Shown one piece after another: positions 33,412-42,502 of a DNA stretch of 64,000 nt. A model generated the notes under the pieces. That model saw only the letters and a program-made list of their open reading frames with translations. It was not told the DNA's origin and made no database searches. Where the stretch lies: the NCBI GenBank assembly GCA_965247065.1, contig CBDFGN010000006.1, positions 3,286,001 through 3,350,000 of the forward strand, in the 5' to 3' direction. Numbering within the stretch: position 1 is the first letter of the stretch; each line of letters starts with the position of its first letter. The position numbers and the translations under genes are program-made. Origin of the DNA: CBDFGN01 sp965247065 (GTDB taxonomy: Bacteria; Bacteroidota; Bacteroidia; Cytophagales; Cyclobacteriaceae).

Positions 33412-34347
33412 GTGAGCAAAATGGTCGATGGGTCCTCTTATCCAATCCCAATTCCCACATTCGTTTCCTTGGTACTGGTTTCGTTCGGGGCTTTCCTGGC
33501 AATCGGACCCCTGATCGGAATTGGGTTAGCCCTGCCTTTCTATGATTTCGACCTGGATGGTTTGCTAACTGCGCTTTCGGATCCTTTGAATAACCCAGAC
33601 GTCAAGATCCCTACCTACATCGTGCAGGGCACTGCATCCCTGATAGGATTTGTTGGCGTGCCTTTTCTATACCTGAAAAGAACACAGGTGCCGTTTTTTA
33701 GAAAACTAATCGTCCCAAACCATCCAAGTGCCGTGGAAGTTTTTCAAGTTGTCCTGATTGGCATCACATTCATGGTGGTTCTGGCTCCTGTAGTGGAATG
33801 GAACGCCAATATGAACTTACCGGGGTTTCTTTCCTCGTTCGAAGAGTGGGCTAAAAGTCATGAGCAGCTTCTTGAGCGATTGACACACTTCCTAACCGAG
33901 TTTGACAACGTCGGTCAATTCGGAATGGCCTTTCTGGTTATTGCCATTCTACCGGCAATCGGAGAAGAGTTGCTTTTCAGAGGGGTGATTCAGAATCAAG
34001 TGCGTTTCCTGACTGGAAGACCTCATTTGGCCATTTGGCTTACAGCGTTCTTCTTTAGCGCCTTTCATCTACAATTCTACGGTTTCCTTCCGCGCATTTT
34101 TCTCGGAGTATTGTTCGGCTATTTGTATTACTGGTCGGGGAATTTACTAGTCCCAATCCTGGCTCATTTTGTCAACAACGGTTTCACACTTTTAATGGTC
34201 TATTTGCATCAACTTGGAGTGGTTGAAATTGATTTGGAATCTAGCGACCAAATAGAATTACTGCCGTACATTTTTTCAATACTGTTGGCTTTTGGATTAA
34301 TTGTGAACTTTAGAAAATCTTTTTCCGGCAAAATCCGCGGCTCATGA
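33412..34347 (+). CDS. CPBP family intramembrane metalloprotease
   Basis: The 311-residue membrane protein carries the CPBP (CAAX protease/bacteriocin-processing) domain. Eight or so hydrophobic helices are visible. The catalytic motif EELLFRG is at residues 185-191 (Glu185, Glu186, Arg190), followed by the second motif histidine in FSAFHLQFYG and the third in ILAHFVNN. Family members cleave prenylated or bacteriocin-type substrates in the membrane; the target here is unknown. GTG 33412 or ATG 33421 may be the start. The stop overlaps the DUF2007 start (ATGA), indicating coupling. Confidence 0.9.
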   Translation: MSKMVDGSSYPIPIPTFVSLVLVSFGAFLAIGPLIGIGLALPFYDFDLDGLLTALSDPLNNPDVKIPTYIVQGTASLIGFVGVPFLYLKRTQVPFFRKLIVPNHPSAVEVFQVVLIGITFMVVLAPVVEWNANMNLPGFLSSFEEWAKSHEQLLERLTHFLTEFDNVGQFGMAFLVIAILPAIGEELLFRGVIQNQVRFLTGRPHLAIWLTAFFFSAFHLQFYGFLPRIFLGVLFGYLYYWSGNLLVPILAHFVNNGFTLLMVYLHQLGVVEIDLESSDQIELLPYIFSILLAFGLIVNFRKSFSGKIRGS

Positions 34348-34553
34348 ATAATTGGCAGCGAGTCTTTTCAAATGAAGAATCTCATCGGGCCCAGCTGGTT
34401 CAATCTATTTTGGAAGAATCGGGGTTGAATCCGGTCCTAATAAGCAAAAAGGACTCTTCCTACAACAATTTCGGATCTTTTGAAATTTATGTGAGCCCGG
34501 ATCACGTTTTGACGGCGATAAAGATCATCAATGATAACATCGATATTAGGTAG
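34344..34553 (+). CDS. DUF2007 domain protein
   Basis: The 69-residue protein belongs to DUF2007 (putative signal-transducing protein family): RVFSNEESHRAQLVQSILEE, then GLNPVLISKKDSSYNNFGSF and EIYVSPDHVLTAIKIIND. The fold is a compact alpha/beta unit related to the PII-like ferredoxin fold, and its function is not established. It overlaps the upstream protease gene by 4 bases and the downstream cdsA start by 23 bases. The three genes form one tightly coupled unit. Confidence 0.88.
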   Translation: MNNWQRVFSNEESHRAQLVQSILEESGLNPVLISKKDSSYNNFGSFEIYVSPDHVLTAIKIINDNIDIR

Positions 34554-35379
34554 GCTTACCGGTTATCCGAATCTGACCCAAAGGATCATTACCGCCCTGG
34601 TAGGGGTATTTATAATTATCACTGCCATTGCCTGGAATCCCTGGGCCTATTTTATCGTGTTCTTCATCATCTGTCTACTTACCCTACTCGAATTTTACAA
34701 CCTTGTAGGTCTTGACGGCAAGCTTCCTCTTAAGACCTTTGGCAGTATTTGTGGTCTTTCTTTGTATTGCGCTACATTCTTGATCGAAATGGAGGTCATC
34801 GACGCCAGGTGGCTTTTTTTGATCTTTCCTCTGATGTCCGGTGTATTTTTGATTAAGCTTTATAAAAAAACGGATGAGAAGCCATTCACGAACATAGCCT
34901 TTACTTTTTTGGGTATATTCTACGTTGCGGTACCATTTTCCCTTCTCAACTTGGTTTCCTTTTGCCTGGGACATTATAGCCTACAGATACTTCTTGGCAG
35001 TTTGTTAATTCTTTGGGGCAGCGATACCGGGGCATACTTTGCAGGTATTAACTTTGGCAAAACCAAGTTGTTCGAAAGGGTGTCTCCCAAAAAGTCGTGG
35101 GAAGGAAGCGTAGGGGGCACTCTCCTGGCTTTCGCCATGGCGTTTGGCATATCCTTCTACTTCACGGATCTTTTACAATGGCAATGGTTTGCAATTTCAG
35201 CTATCGTGGTCATCGTCGGAACTTATGGCGACCTGGTAGAATCGCTTTTCAAGCGAAGTATGGAGGTAAAAGATTCAAGTAGTGTTATACCGGGTCATGG
35301 TGGGTTTCTTGATCGCTTTGATGCGCTTTTACTCTCTGCTCCTTTTATTGCTGCCTTTCTGGAAATTTTATATTTCTAG
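34531..35379 (+). CDS. cdsA: Phosphatidate cytidylyltransferase
   Basis: CdsA makes CDP-diacylglycerol from phosphatidic acid and CTP. The 282-residue membrane protein has about eight hydrophobic helices and the C-terminal family signature SLFKRSMEVKDSSSVIPGHG followed by GFLDRFDALL. GSDTGAYFAG and SPKKSWEGSVGG supply the other conserved catalytic-face motifs. The start at ATG 34531 overlaps the DUF2007 gene by 23 bases; it gives a short pre-helix segment before NLTQRIITALVGVF. Psd, which acts later in the same phospholipid pathway, lies 1.4 kb downstream. Confidence 0.95.
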   Translation: MITSILGRLTGYPNLTQRIITALVGVFIIITAIAWNPWAYFIVFFIICLLTLLEFYNLVGLDGKLPLKTFGSICGLSLYCATFLIEMEVIDARWLFLIFPLMSGVFLIKLYKKTDEKPFTNIAFTFLGIFYVAVPFSLLNLVSFCLGHYSLQILLGSLLILWGSDTGAYFAGINFGKTKLFERVSPKKSWEGSVGGTLLAFAMAFGISFYFTDLLQWQWFAISAIVVIVGTYGDLVESLFKRSMEVKDSSSVIPGHGGFLDRFDALLLSAPFIAAFLEILYF

Positions 35380-35453
35380 TCTTTGAAATAAGCTAAAATT
35401 GAACTTAATTATCCACACAATTCCCAAGAATAGATCTTTTAAACCCCCAAAAA

Positions 35454-36740
35454 ATGGCAAAATATCACGGCTATATCGAGCCGGCTCCGATCACTGATAA
35501 GGAGAACCCATTTGGGTCGATGATGTCGCGGTTTCAGATCGCCTCTCAGCATTTAGGACTAGACGACGAAATCTATAATGTGCTCAAAACTCCGGCCAGG
35601 CAAGTGGTGGTATCCCTTCCAATTACCATGGACGACGGATCGATCCAGGTGTTTGAAGGCTATCGAGTGATCCACTCTAACATTCTGGGTCCATCCAAGG
35701 GCGGAATACGGTATGACAAGGAAGTGAACATTGACGAGGTGAAGGCCCTGGCGGCGTGGATGACCTGGAAATGTGCGGTGGTTGACATACCGTACGGAGG
35801 CGCAAAGGGAGGAATTCGCTGCAATCCACGACAGATGTCTGCAGGCGAGGTGGAACGATTAACCCGGGCCTTCACGACGTCGATGATCGAAATATTCGGC
35901 GCCGACCGGGACATTCCTGCCCCGGACATGGGTACCGGACCTCGGGAAATGGCCTGGATGATGGATCAATACTCCAGGGCACAGGGAACCACCGTGAACG
36001 CAGTGGTAACGGGTAAACCTTTGGTATTGGGAGGCTCATTAGGACGAACTGAAGCCACTGGCCGGGGGGTTATGGTTTCTGCTTTGGCCGCAATGGAAAA
36101 GCTAAGGATCAACCCTTACAATGCGACCTGTGCCGTTCAGGGGTTTGGTAATGTTGGGTCTAATGCAGCTGCACTACTTGAAGAAAGGGGGGTTAAAGTT
36201 GTCGCCATTAGTGACCTCTCCGGGGCTTACCACAACTCAAATGGGATTGATATTTCAAAGGCAATGGAATATCGAGTAGCAAATGATGGTGGCCTGGATG
36301 GGTTCTCCGGAGCCGAAAAGCTCGAGGCTGAAGAGTTACTCTTCCTGCCTCTCGACGTGCTTATCCCTGCGGCTAAGGAAGATGTTATTACCATGAAAAA
36401 TGCCTCCAAAATTCAGGCTCGGCTTATAGTAGAAGGAGCTAACGGTCCTACAGCGGCCAAAGCTGACGATGTGCTCAATGAAAAGGGCATCCAGGTGGCG
36501 CCCGACATTTTAGCTAATGCCGGAGGGGTAACCGTATCATACTTTGAGTGGGTACAGAACCGGCTGGGCTATAAATGGTCACAGGAACGGGTAAACCGGC
36601 GTTTGGATCGCATAATGAAGGACGCTTTCAACAAAGTATTCGAAACCGCTCAGCAATACAAGGTCTCCATGCGTATTGCAGCTTATATTGTAGCCATTGA
36701 CAAAGTGGCTAAAACCTACAAATGGCGCGGCGGTTTTTGA
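35454..36740 (+). CDS. gdhA: Glu/Leu/Phe/Val dehydrogenase (glutamate dehydrogenase type)
   Basis: The 428-residue protein is an NAD(P)-dependent amino-acid dehydrogenase interconverting glutamate and 2-oxoglutarate plus ammonia. The substrate and catalytic region reads GPSKGGIRYDKEVNIDEVKA and DIPYGGAKGGIRCNPR, with the catalytic lysine in GGAKGG. The dinucleotide fold contains VQGFGNVGSNAA, and PAPDMGTGPREMAW is also typical. Length and motifs match the hexameric small GDH class. The coenzyme preference is not obvious. Confidence 0.93.
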   Translation: MAKYHGYIEPAPITDKENPFGSMMSRFQIASQHLGLDDEIYNVLKTPARQVVVSLPITMDDGSIQVFEGYRVIHSNILGPSKGGIRYDKEVNIDEVKALAAWMTWKCAVVDIPYGGAKGGIRCNPRQMSAGEVERLTRAFTTSMIEIFGADRDIPAPDMGTGPREMAWMMDQYSRAQGTTVNAVVTGKPLVLGGSLGRTEATGRGVMVSALAAMEKLRINPYNATCAVQGFGNVGSNAAALLEERGVKVVAISDLSGAYHNSNGIDISKAMEYRVANDGGLDGFSGAEKLEAEELLFLPLDVLIPAAKEDVITMKNASKIQARLIVEGANGPTAAKADDVLNEKGIQVAPDILANAGGVTVSYFEWVQNRLGYKWSQERVNRRLDRIMKDAFNKVFETAQQYKVSMRIAAYIVAIDKVAKTYKWRGGF

Positions 36741-36748
36741 TTATTTGT

Positions 36749-36756
36749 TAAATTTG
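36749..36756 (+). promoter_or_regulatory. Candidate -7 promoter element of psd
   Basis: TAAATTTG matches TAnnTTTG exactly and lies 29 bases before the psd GTG, in the 45-base gap after gdhA. No matching -33 element is seen. Confidence 0.4.
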
Positions 36757-36785
36757 CACTTTCAAACTGGCGTTTATTTTAGCCT

Positions 36786-37439
36786 GTGATCCATAGGGAA
36801 GGAAAAACCATTTTGCTAGCATTGTTGGTGGCACTAGTTGCCCTAAACCTTGCGTATTCACATTGGTACCCCAACTCTCAATATCACAATCTGTTAATCG
36901 GAGGCAGCCTCCTGATTTACATTCTGGTGCTACAATTTTTCCGCAGCCCCAAAATCATCTCCCTGGAAAACGAGAATCAAGTAATGGCACCGGCAGACGG
37001 CAAGGTTGTGGTAATAGAGAACGTATTGGAGGAAGAATATCTTCATGAAAATCGCATTCAAATATCCATTTTCATGTCTCCATTAAATGCCCATGTGAAC
37101 AGAAGCCCGGTTTCAGGTATTGTTAAATACTTCAAGTACCATGCCGGTCAATATCTGGTAGCCTGGCATCCAAAATCCAGCAAGAAAAATGAAAGGACTA
37201 CGATGGTTGTGGAACTGCAAAACGGCCTGGAGATCCTGGTCAGGCAGATAGCTGGTGCCATGGCCAGAAGAATTAAGTGGTACATCCAAGAGGGCGAGGA
37301 AGTTACCCAGGGTAAAGAATTCGGATTCATTAAATTTGGTTCCAGAGTCGATGTGTTCGTCCCTTTGAACGCTAGCGTAATGGTCAAACTTGGTGACAAA
37401 ACACGGGCCGGCAAAACTGTATTGGCGGAGTTGGGCTAG
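36786..37439 (+). CDS. psd: Phosphatidylserine decarboxylase, short (type II) form
   Basis: The 217-residue proenzyme makes phosphatidylethanolamine. It has two N-terminal hydrophobic helices (about residues 8-24 and 35-52), then the decarboxylase core (VMAPADGKVVVIENV, ISIFMSPLNAHVNRSPVSG, YHAGQYLVAWHPKSSKKNER). The self-cleavage site FGSR places the serine that becomes the pyruvoyl group at residue 186. Short Psd proteins of this kind are typical of Bacteroidota. The start is GTG at 36786; no ATG lies nearby. With cdsA it covers two steps of phospholipid synthesis; pssA is not in the window. Confidence 0.93.
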   Translation: MIHREGKTILLALLVALVALNLAYSHWYPNSQYHNLLIGGSLLIYILVLQFFRSPKIISLENENQVMAPADGKVVVIENVLEEEYLHENRIQISIFMSPLNAHVNRSPVSGIVKYFKYHAGQYLVAWHPKSSKKNERTTMVVELQNGLEILVRQIAGAMARRIKWYIQEGEEVTQGKEFGFIKFGSRVDVFVPLNASVMVKLGDKTRAGKTVLAELG

Positions 37440-37473
37440 GTTTTATGGTCTACCAGGTATTTGATTCCCAATA

Positions 37474-37504
37474 GAGAGGCGATGGCCCAATTTGGCCTCC
37501 TCTC
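37474..37504. terminator. Possible hairpin between psd and the msrC-like pseudogene
   Basis: GAGAGG (37474-37479) pairs with CCTCTC (37499-37504), and an inner GGCC/GGCC pair closes a small loop. It lies between convergent genes, but no T-run follows on either strand, so termination activity is uncertain. Confidence 0.3.
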
Positions 37505-37531
37505 AAAGTCATATTTGAGTTCACATATCAC

Positions 37532-38084
37532 CTATCGCACTAAGAAGGTTGGGAGTAGTAATTCTGAATCGTGTTGAATCCACTGCTTTTGCCCTGCCCA
37601 TACGTAGTCTATTTGGCAAATGGGATTAATCGGCAGGCACAGGTATTGCCCATCAATCCCATCAAATTGATTCCTTTGGGAACTATCTACGTCCAGAACC
37701 ATCCTGACGGCTTTCTCTTGGATAACAGGAATTACAATTTCTGATTTTGAATCCGGGCGGCAGGCTATGTGATCTGGAAATAAATCGAGGTCCGGCACGA
37801 TCACCGTTTTTTGAGTTGCCCAGGCAGTTCCACAGACACCGCGACCTCTGGAAATGCGCGTACAGGCGCTACCGGGCCTTGATAAGGTCCCAGGACTAGC
37901 TCATCCCCTTCCACCAGCTAGCCTACTCATAGGAAGTTAAAGCCCTGCTTCAACGCCCCGGAGATATTGGCTAAATTAGCAATCAAATCCTCTTTCCAGA
38001 GACAAGGCTCTCAATCTGAGCTTTCAGGCGCTGGTGTTTAGCCTCTTTGGTCAGTTTCGTGTCGACAAAAATCTCTATAGACAT
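37532..38084 (-). pseudogene. Free methionine-(R)-sulfoxide reductase (GAF-domain fRMsr), inactivated
   Basis: Read in pieces, this is a GAF-domain methionine sulfoxide reductase. The start at ATG 38084 gives MSIEIFVDTKLTKEAKHQRL and then LVSGKR before a frameshift near 37980. The next frame reads DLIANLANISGALKQGFNFL, then meets a TGA where a tryptophan is expected and a TAG where an FY pair is expected. It continues VEGDELVLGPYQGPVA, after which a second shift restores CTRISRGRGVCGTAWATQKT and VIVPDLDLFPDHIACRPDSK. The substrate and catalytic cysteines (CTR, GVCGTAW, HIAC) are still encoded. The C-terminal 40 codons diverge from the family. The gene begins directly after the ribD stop, suggesting it was once in its operon. 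Confidence 0.9.
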
Positions 38085-39110
38085 TTATTTGTTACGATAA
38101 AAATTCAAAACATCGTCTTTCACAGCCATTTGATCTTCTAAATACCCGGAGAATTGTGGGGCATCAATACCCTGTTCGAATAACCCTGGGCTCTGAAAGA
38201 GCCTGATTTCGTCCCAGAGATCGTCGTTAATGAGTTCCTGTATCAAGGTCGAACCACCCTCAACCATTACTGAATGGATGCCCCTCTTGAACAGATCGCC
38301 CATAACCTGGGGAAGGAAGCCCTCCGGTTCCAGTTTCACAAGAGTGAGGTTCTGAATTTCGTGGTTCTTCTCCAAGTTGTAACAGAACGTCAACCAAGAC
38401 TGGTCAAACAGGTTCAGTTCGCGGCTTAGCCGCAACCGTCGATCCAAGACAACGCGCACCGGGTGGCGGCCACTCCAGTCACGGACATTCAACCTAGGAT
38501 TATCGTAATGTGCGGTATTGGTGCCTACCATGACCGCGTCTTCCTGAGACCGCCATTTGTGCACCAGCTTTCGGGCTTCCGGTCCACTTATCCATTTGGA
38601 TTCAAAATTGGGTCGGGCTATGAACCCATCTTCCGTTTGAGCCCACTTCAAAATGATATAAGGCCGATCCTTTGCGATGGACCTGAAGAATCGCCGATTC
38701 AAATAGTCGCACTCTTCCTGAAGCACTCCAGCCACAACCTGTATGCCGGCCTTTTCAAGTTTCTTTATTCCTCCGGCAGCTAAGGGATTCGGATCTGTAG
38801 CACCGATTACAACCCGGCGCAGTCGCTTTGAAACCAGGAGATCAGCGCAGGGAGGTGTCTTCCCGAAGTGAGAGCACGGTTCCAGGTTTACATATGCCGT
38901 GCATTGGGGAAGAACACTTGGATCGGCCACCTGGTTTACAGCATTCACCTCGGCGTGAGGTCCGCCGTAGATTTTGTGCCAGTCTTCAGCAACAATGGAT
39001 TCCCCGGAAACGATTACACACCCAACCATGGGATTTGGAGAAACCTTCCCCAAACCCATTGCGGCCAAACCCAGAGCTCGGGACATGTAAATTCGATCGC
39101 TATTATGCAA
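38085..39110 (-). CDS. ribD: Bifunctional riboflavin deaminase/reductase RibD
   Basis: RibD deaminates and then reduces the pyrimidine intermediate of riboflavin synthesis. The 341-residue protein has the N-terminal zinc deaminase (about residues 5-140) with HAEVNAV (His52, Glu54) and EPCSHFGKTPPC (Cys79, Cys88), and the C-terminal reductase domain with WISGPEARKLVHKWRSQEDA and SVMVEGGSTLIQELINDD. The start is TTG at 39110; ATG 39086 would remove eight residues of the usual opening. The end touches the decayed fRMsr gene. It is divergent from prmC. Confidence 0.94.
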   Translation of the reverse strand: MHNSDRIYMSRALGLAAMGLGKVSPNPMVGCVIVSGESIVAEDWHKIYGGPHAEVNAVNQVADPSVLPQCTAYVNLEPCSHFGKTPPCADLLVSKRLRRVVIGATDPNPLAAGGIKKLEKAGIQVVAGVLQEECDYLNRRFFRSIAKDRPYIILKWAQTEDGFIARPNFESKWISGPEARKLVHKWRSQEDAVMVGTNTAHYDNPRLNVRDWSGRHPVRVVLDRRLRLSRELNLFDQSWLTFCYNLEKNHEIQNLTLVKLEPEGFLPQVMGDLFKRGIHSVMVEGGSTLIQELINDDLWDEIRLFQSPGLFEQGIDAPQFSGYLEDQMAVKDDVLNFYRNK

Positions 39111-39146
39111 GATTTCCTACCTTGGTTTTAGGTAAGTATAAAAAAA

Positions 39147-40001
39147 TTGGAAACGTCAGCCAAAAATCTGCACCAAACGATCCGGCGAAAGATCTCAAAG
39201 TACTATGATGAGATCGAGTCGGAAGGCATAAGTCGTTTGATCCTTGAAACCTTACTAGGAGTGAGTTGGACAGACATAATAATGGATAAATCGGTAGCCT
39301 TGGATTCTGAGCAAAATGAAAAACTTAAGGATTACCTTAGGCGACTGTTGAAACAGGAGCCAATCCAGTACATTCTAGGAACCACCAGTTTTTACGGGCG
39401 CCCTTTTGTGGTCAACAAGAATGTCTTGATACCAAGGCCGGAGACCGAAGAACTGGTGGATTTGATTGTTCGTCGCAACACCCTTGAGGAGCCGATCATA
39501 GTGGACATTGGAACCGGTAGTGGCTGCATTGCCATTACTCTGAAAAAAGAAATCACTGGCGCAGAGGTATATGGCTTCGACGTATCCGAATCAGCGCTGA
39601 AAGTCGCGGCAGAGAACTCTTTTCTGCAGCAGGCGGAGGTCCAATTCGAACAGCTGGATATTATGGAACAAGAACTGCCCAAAATTGGGATCGATGTCCT
39701 GGTAAGCAATCCCCCTTACATATCGACGGATGAAGCTCCGTTGATGGGTAGTCTGGTCAAGAATCACGAGCCGAACGAGGCCCTGTTTGCTGACCACCAA
39801 GATCCTATCTTGATATATCGAAAGATTATTGAGCGAAGTAGGGCCTTGCTGCACGATCGAGCTAATATCTGCTTTGAGATCAACCCCAGGTTTGACCAAC
39901 AGGTTAAGGTATTGCTTGAAGATAACCAGTGCACCTCAGTAGAAATCCTGGAAGATATACATGGGATGAACCGAATAGTGATTGGACAATGGAATAGTTA
40001 G
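39147..40001 (+). CDS. prmC: Release factor glutamine methyltransferase PrmC
   Basis: PrmC methylates the GGQ glutamine of peptide chain release factors. The 284-residue protein has an N-terminal helical domain (about residues 1-85, ending QEPIQYILGTTSFYGRPF), the VLIPRPETEELVD motif, the SAM-binding DIGTGSGCIAITL motif and the catalytic NPPYIS with Asn188. The start is TTG 39147, which gives a normal N-terminal domain. It converges on the TonB receptor gene with only 4 bases between stops. Confidence 0.94.
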   Translation: METSAKNLHQTIRRKISKYYDEIESEGISRLILETLLGVSWTDIIMDKSVALDSEQNEKLKDYLRRLLKQEPIQYILGTTSFYGRPFVVNKNVLIPRPETEELVDLIVRRNTLEEPIIVDIGTGSGCIAITLKKEITGAEVYGFDVSESALKVAAENSFLQQAEVQFEQLDIMEQELPKIGIDVLVSNPPYISTDEAPLMGSLVKNHEPNEALFADHQDPILIYRKIIERSRALLHDRANICFEINPRFDQQVKVLLEDNQCTSVEILEDIHGMNRIVIGQWNS

Positions 40002-40005
40002 TTTA

Positions 40006-42315
40006 TCAAAAACTCATGCGCAGGACGGCCATGAAACTTCGGGGAGCCTGTATCAGGAAGCCAGGTCCGTCAATAGTCCCATCAAAGTCTTGATCAACCG
40101 GAGCGCCGTTCGTAAAGTATTGCGTATCGAATAGATTATTAAATTGAAACGACAGGCTATGGGTTTTCAGGAGCCAGATAGTCAAATGAAGGTCGGATAC
40201 AAAGAAAGAAGGCATGATGAGATTCTCTTGGTTGGTCAACTCAAGGAAAGAGTCGCTCACATAGCGGCCCTTCAATGATATTTCAGCGACCTCCATTACC
40301 CGGTAGGCTACCCGGCCGTTGAACATCCATTCCGGGCTTAGGATGTGACTGACTTGGGTAAACACTTCTTCGGAGCCATTGGGAGAAAATTCATCGACTT
40401 CACTTTTCATGAAAGTGACATTTCCATCCACGGATAATGGGCCTACTGGCTGCCAGGCCCATTCCCATTCAATCCCGGATCTGAAACTATTGGAAATGTT
40501 CTCCCTTAGTTGCACGAATCCTTCGGTTATGAATTCCCCAATTGGGGCTATCTCATTAGAAAAATTCATATAAAAGAAATTTGCCTGGGTTTGGAATTGG
40601 GCACCTTCGAAGCGGGCCCCAAATTCCAGATCATTGACATATTCCGGTTTGACCGAATTCTGGTCAATGACGGCACTAAGATTATAAATATTTATGTTGG
40701 TTGACCCCAGGATATCGGCTCGGGTGGGTTCCCTTCCACTTCGTCCAAAAGAAGTGTAAAGACTCCAGGATTGACTCAAACGGTAGTTTAAACCAATCTT
40801 GGGATTGACAAACGTCCAATTTCGATCAGGTACCACCACGGTACCTGGATTCTGGCCCTGATCGGTAAGGAAGTCGAGATCAGGAGTTAGGCCCAAACTA
40901 ACCATCCTTAATTGCAAATCAGCATAGACCGTTAAATCGCCAAGATCGTAATCCAATTTGGCAAACAAGCTCAACTCATCCTTTTGAGAGGCATCACTGT
41001 AATAGGGATTGGCGTTATCAGGAACGATCCTTTCCTCATTTTCTCGCCGGAAGGTGTAAGCATGAATCCCGCCACTCGCGCTCAATTTCCCTAGCCCCTG
41101 ATAGTGAAGGTAGGATGTGGCCCCAAAGTGGTCGTTCTTAAGCCAATAATTGATTTGGGTAAGGCTATTGTTAGCATCTCGAAATCCGAACGGGAAGTCC
41201 CCTCCGGCCCCACCATAATAAACAGAGCTGGTTATAGACCAACTGTTCTTGAACCAATGGGTGTACTGGATCTGTGCAAATTGCTGTCCAAAATCATCCT
41301 CGTCATTTTCGTCCAAATAGTTGGTTCTGGGATTATTCTGGATGTCTCCTATGAACACCGGCAGATACGCCAATTGATTACGGGTTTGGCCCACGAAGGA
41401 GGTGACTTTAATCAAATCCCTTTTGCCAAAATACCCTCCCGACAAAAAATACGAATCTGAGTTGGTTCCTGAATGATACTTGTAGCCATCCGAAAGTGTT
41501 TTAGTGTATCTGGAGTAAAAGGCCAGGTCATTCTTGAGAAGGCCGGTTTTAACTTCACCACTACCTTGGAAGGTGCCAAAGGACCCGCCCAGCAGTTTAA
41601 TCTGGGCAGAAGGATCTGGGTCGTTGAGTCGGGCCGACTCGAAATTAAGTGAGCCGGCATACGATGCAGTGCCATTTGTAGATGCACCAACGCCTCGTTG
41701 CATCTGAAGCGATTCCATGCTACTCCCAAAATCATTGAAATTCGAAAAGAATACGCCCTGATCGATCATGTCATTTAAAGGCGCGCCATCCAGAGTGATA
41801 TTGATCCTGGTCTGATCAATACCCCTCAATCTCATAAGGCTGTAATTAACGAACCCAGTTCCCGATTCAGAATAAGCCATGACCGACGGAGTTCTACTCT
41901 CTAAAGCAAATACTGGATCCTGACCAATGTAAACGGCCTCAATTTCGGCCTTACCAAGGGTCGTTTGAGTGACCGGGATGGACGACTCGGCTCGTACTGC
42001 CCTGATCACGACCTCCTCTAAATTTTCGCTAGGCAGCATTCTGATGACCTGATCAATACCGTTCTTTGATGATGCCGCTAGATATCGAGTGAGGTAGCCG
42101 ACAAAACTTATTTCGATCTTGCCAGGGGCTTCCAGTTGGAGGCTAAATTCACCGGTTTGGGAAGTTACTGTTCCTTTATCATTCAAGGCCGTTATTGACG
42201 CGCCATTCAACGGTTTGCTCGTATCCGCGTCAAGAACCTTTCCGGAAAAAAGGAACTGAGCAAACAAGCTTCCTGGAAAAAAGAGAATCACTAGGAACCA
42301 AGCAATGGGGTTCAT
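40006..42315 (-). CDS. TonB-dependent outer-membrane receptor, thiamine-regulated
   Basis: The 769-residue outer-membrane receptor has a signal peptide (MNPIAWFLVILFFPGSLFAQ). A carboxypeptidase-regulatory-like domain follows (about residues 24-100: FSGKVLDADTSKPLNGASIT), then the plug (about 115-230: YSLMRLRGIDQTRINITLDG, GVGASTNGTASYAGSLNFES) and a 22-strand barrel ending in the typical aromatic terminus (RSFMAVLRMSF). A TPP riboswitch and a matching promoter lie just upstream, so the cargo is most likely thiamine or a thiamine derivative. A PnuC-like transporter and a NadR-like kinase gene lie upstream on the same strand. The family is secure; substrate assignment rests on the riboswitch. 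Confidence 0.93.
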   Translation of the reverse strand: MNPIAWFLVILFFPGSLFAQFLFSGKVLDADTSKPLNGASITALNDKGTVTSQTGEFSLQLEAPGKIEISFVGYLTRYLAASSKNGIDQVIRMLPSENLEEVVIRAVRAESSIPVTQTTLGKAEIEAVYIGQDPVFALESRTPSVMAYSESGTGFVNYSLMRLRGIDQTRINITLDGAPLNDMIDQGVFFSNFNDFGSSMESLQMQRGVGASTNGTASYAGSLNFESARLNDPDPSAQIKLLGGSFGTFQGSGEVKTGLLKNDLAFYSRYTKTLSDGYKYHSGTNSDSYFLSGGYFGKRDLIKVTSFVGQTRNQLAYLPVFIGDIQNNPRTNYLDENDEDDFGQQFAQIQYTHWFKNSWSITSSVYYGGAGGDFPFGFRDANNSLTQINYWLKNDHFGATSYLHYQGLGKLSASGGIHAYTFRRENEERIVPDNANPYYSDASQKDELSLFAKLDYDLGDLTVYADLQLRMVSLGLTPDLDFLTDQGQNPGTVVVPDRNWTFVNPKIGLNYRLSQSWSLYTSFGRSGREPTRADILGSTNINIYNLSAVIDQNSVKPEYVNDLEFGARFEGAQFQTQANFFYMNFSNEIAPIGEFITEGFVQLRENISNSFRSGIEWEWAWQPVGPLSVDGNVTFMKSEVDEFSPNGSEEVFTQVSHILSPEWMFNGRVAYRVMEVAEISLKGRYVSDSFLELTNQENLIMPSFFVSDLHLTIWLLKTHSLSFQFNNLFDTQYFTNGAPVDQDFDGTIDGPGFLIQAPRSFMAVLRMSF

Positions 42316-42369
42316 GATCTATTCAGTATTTAATGAAACATTCGGGAAAGGGGAATTCCCATCTGTTTG

Positions 42370-42460
42370 CCCTACCTACGCCTGCATTACCAGGATCAGG
42401 TTACGGTCCTTTTTGGACCATGGGTATAATCTCAGCCCGTGTTTTAAGGCACCCCTACTA
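42370..42460 (-). ncRNA. TPP riboswitch (THI element)
   Basis: Reading the minus strand, all conserved blocks of the THI element appear in order: AGGGGTGCC, GCTGAGATTATACCC, a variable stem (GGTCC/GGACC), and ACCTGATCCTGG followed by TAATGCAGGCGTAGG. The aptamer binds thiamine pyrophosphate. It sits 54 bases before the TonB receptor ATG and 10 bases after a good promoter. High TPP is expected to reduce receptor expression. Confidence 0.95.
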
Positions 42461-42470
42461 ATTTATGGAG

Positions 42471-42502
42471 TAAATGTAGTTTGAATGGAAGATTAAACCA
42501 AA
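42471..42502 (-). promoter_or_regulatory. Promoter of the thiamine-regulated TonB receptor
   Basis: On the minus strand, TTTG (42499-42502) and TACATTTA (42471-42478) are 20 bases apart, matching TTTG-N19-21-TAnnTTTG except for the last -7 base. Transcription would begin just upstream of the riboswitch. The promoter overlaps the last codons of the NadR-like gene. Confidence 0.6.
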
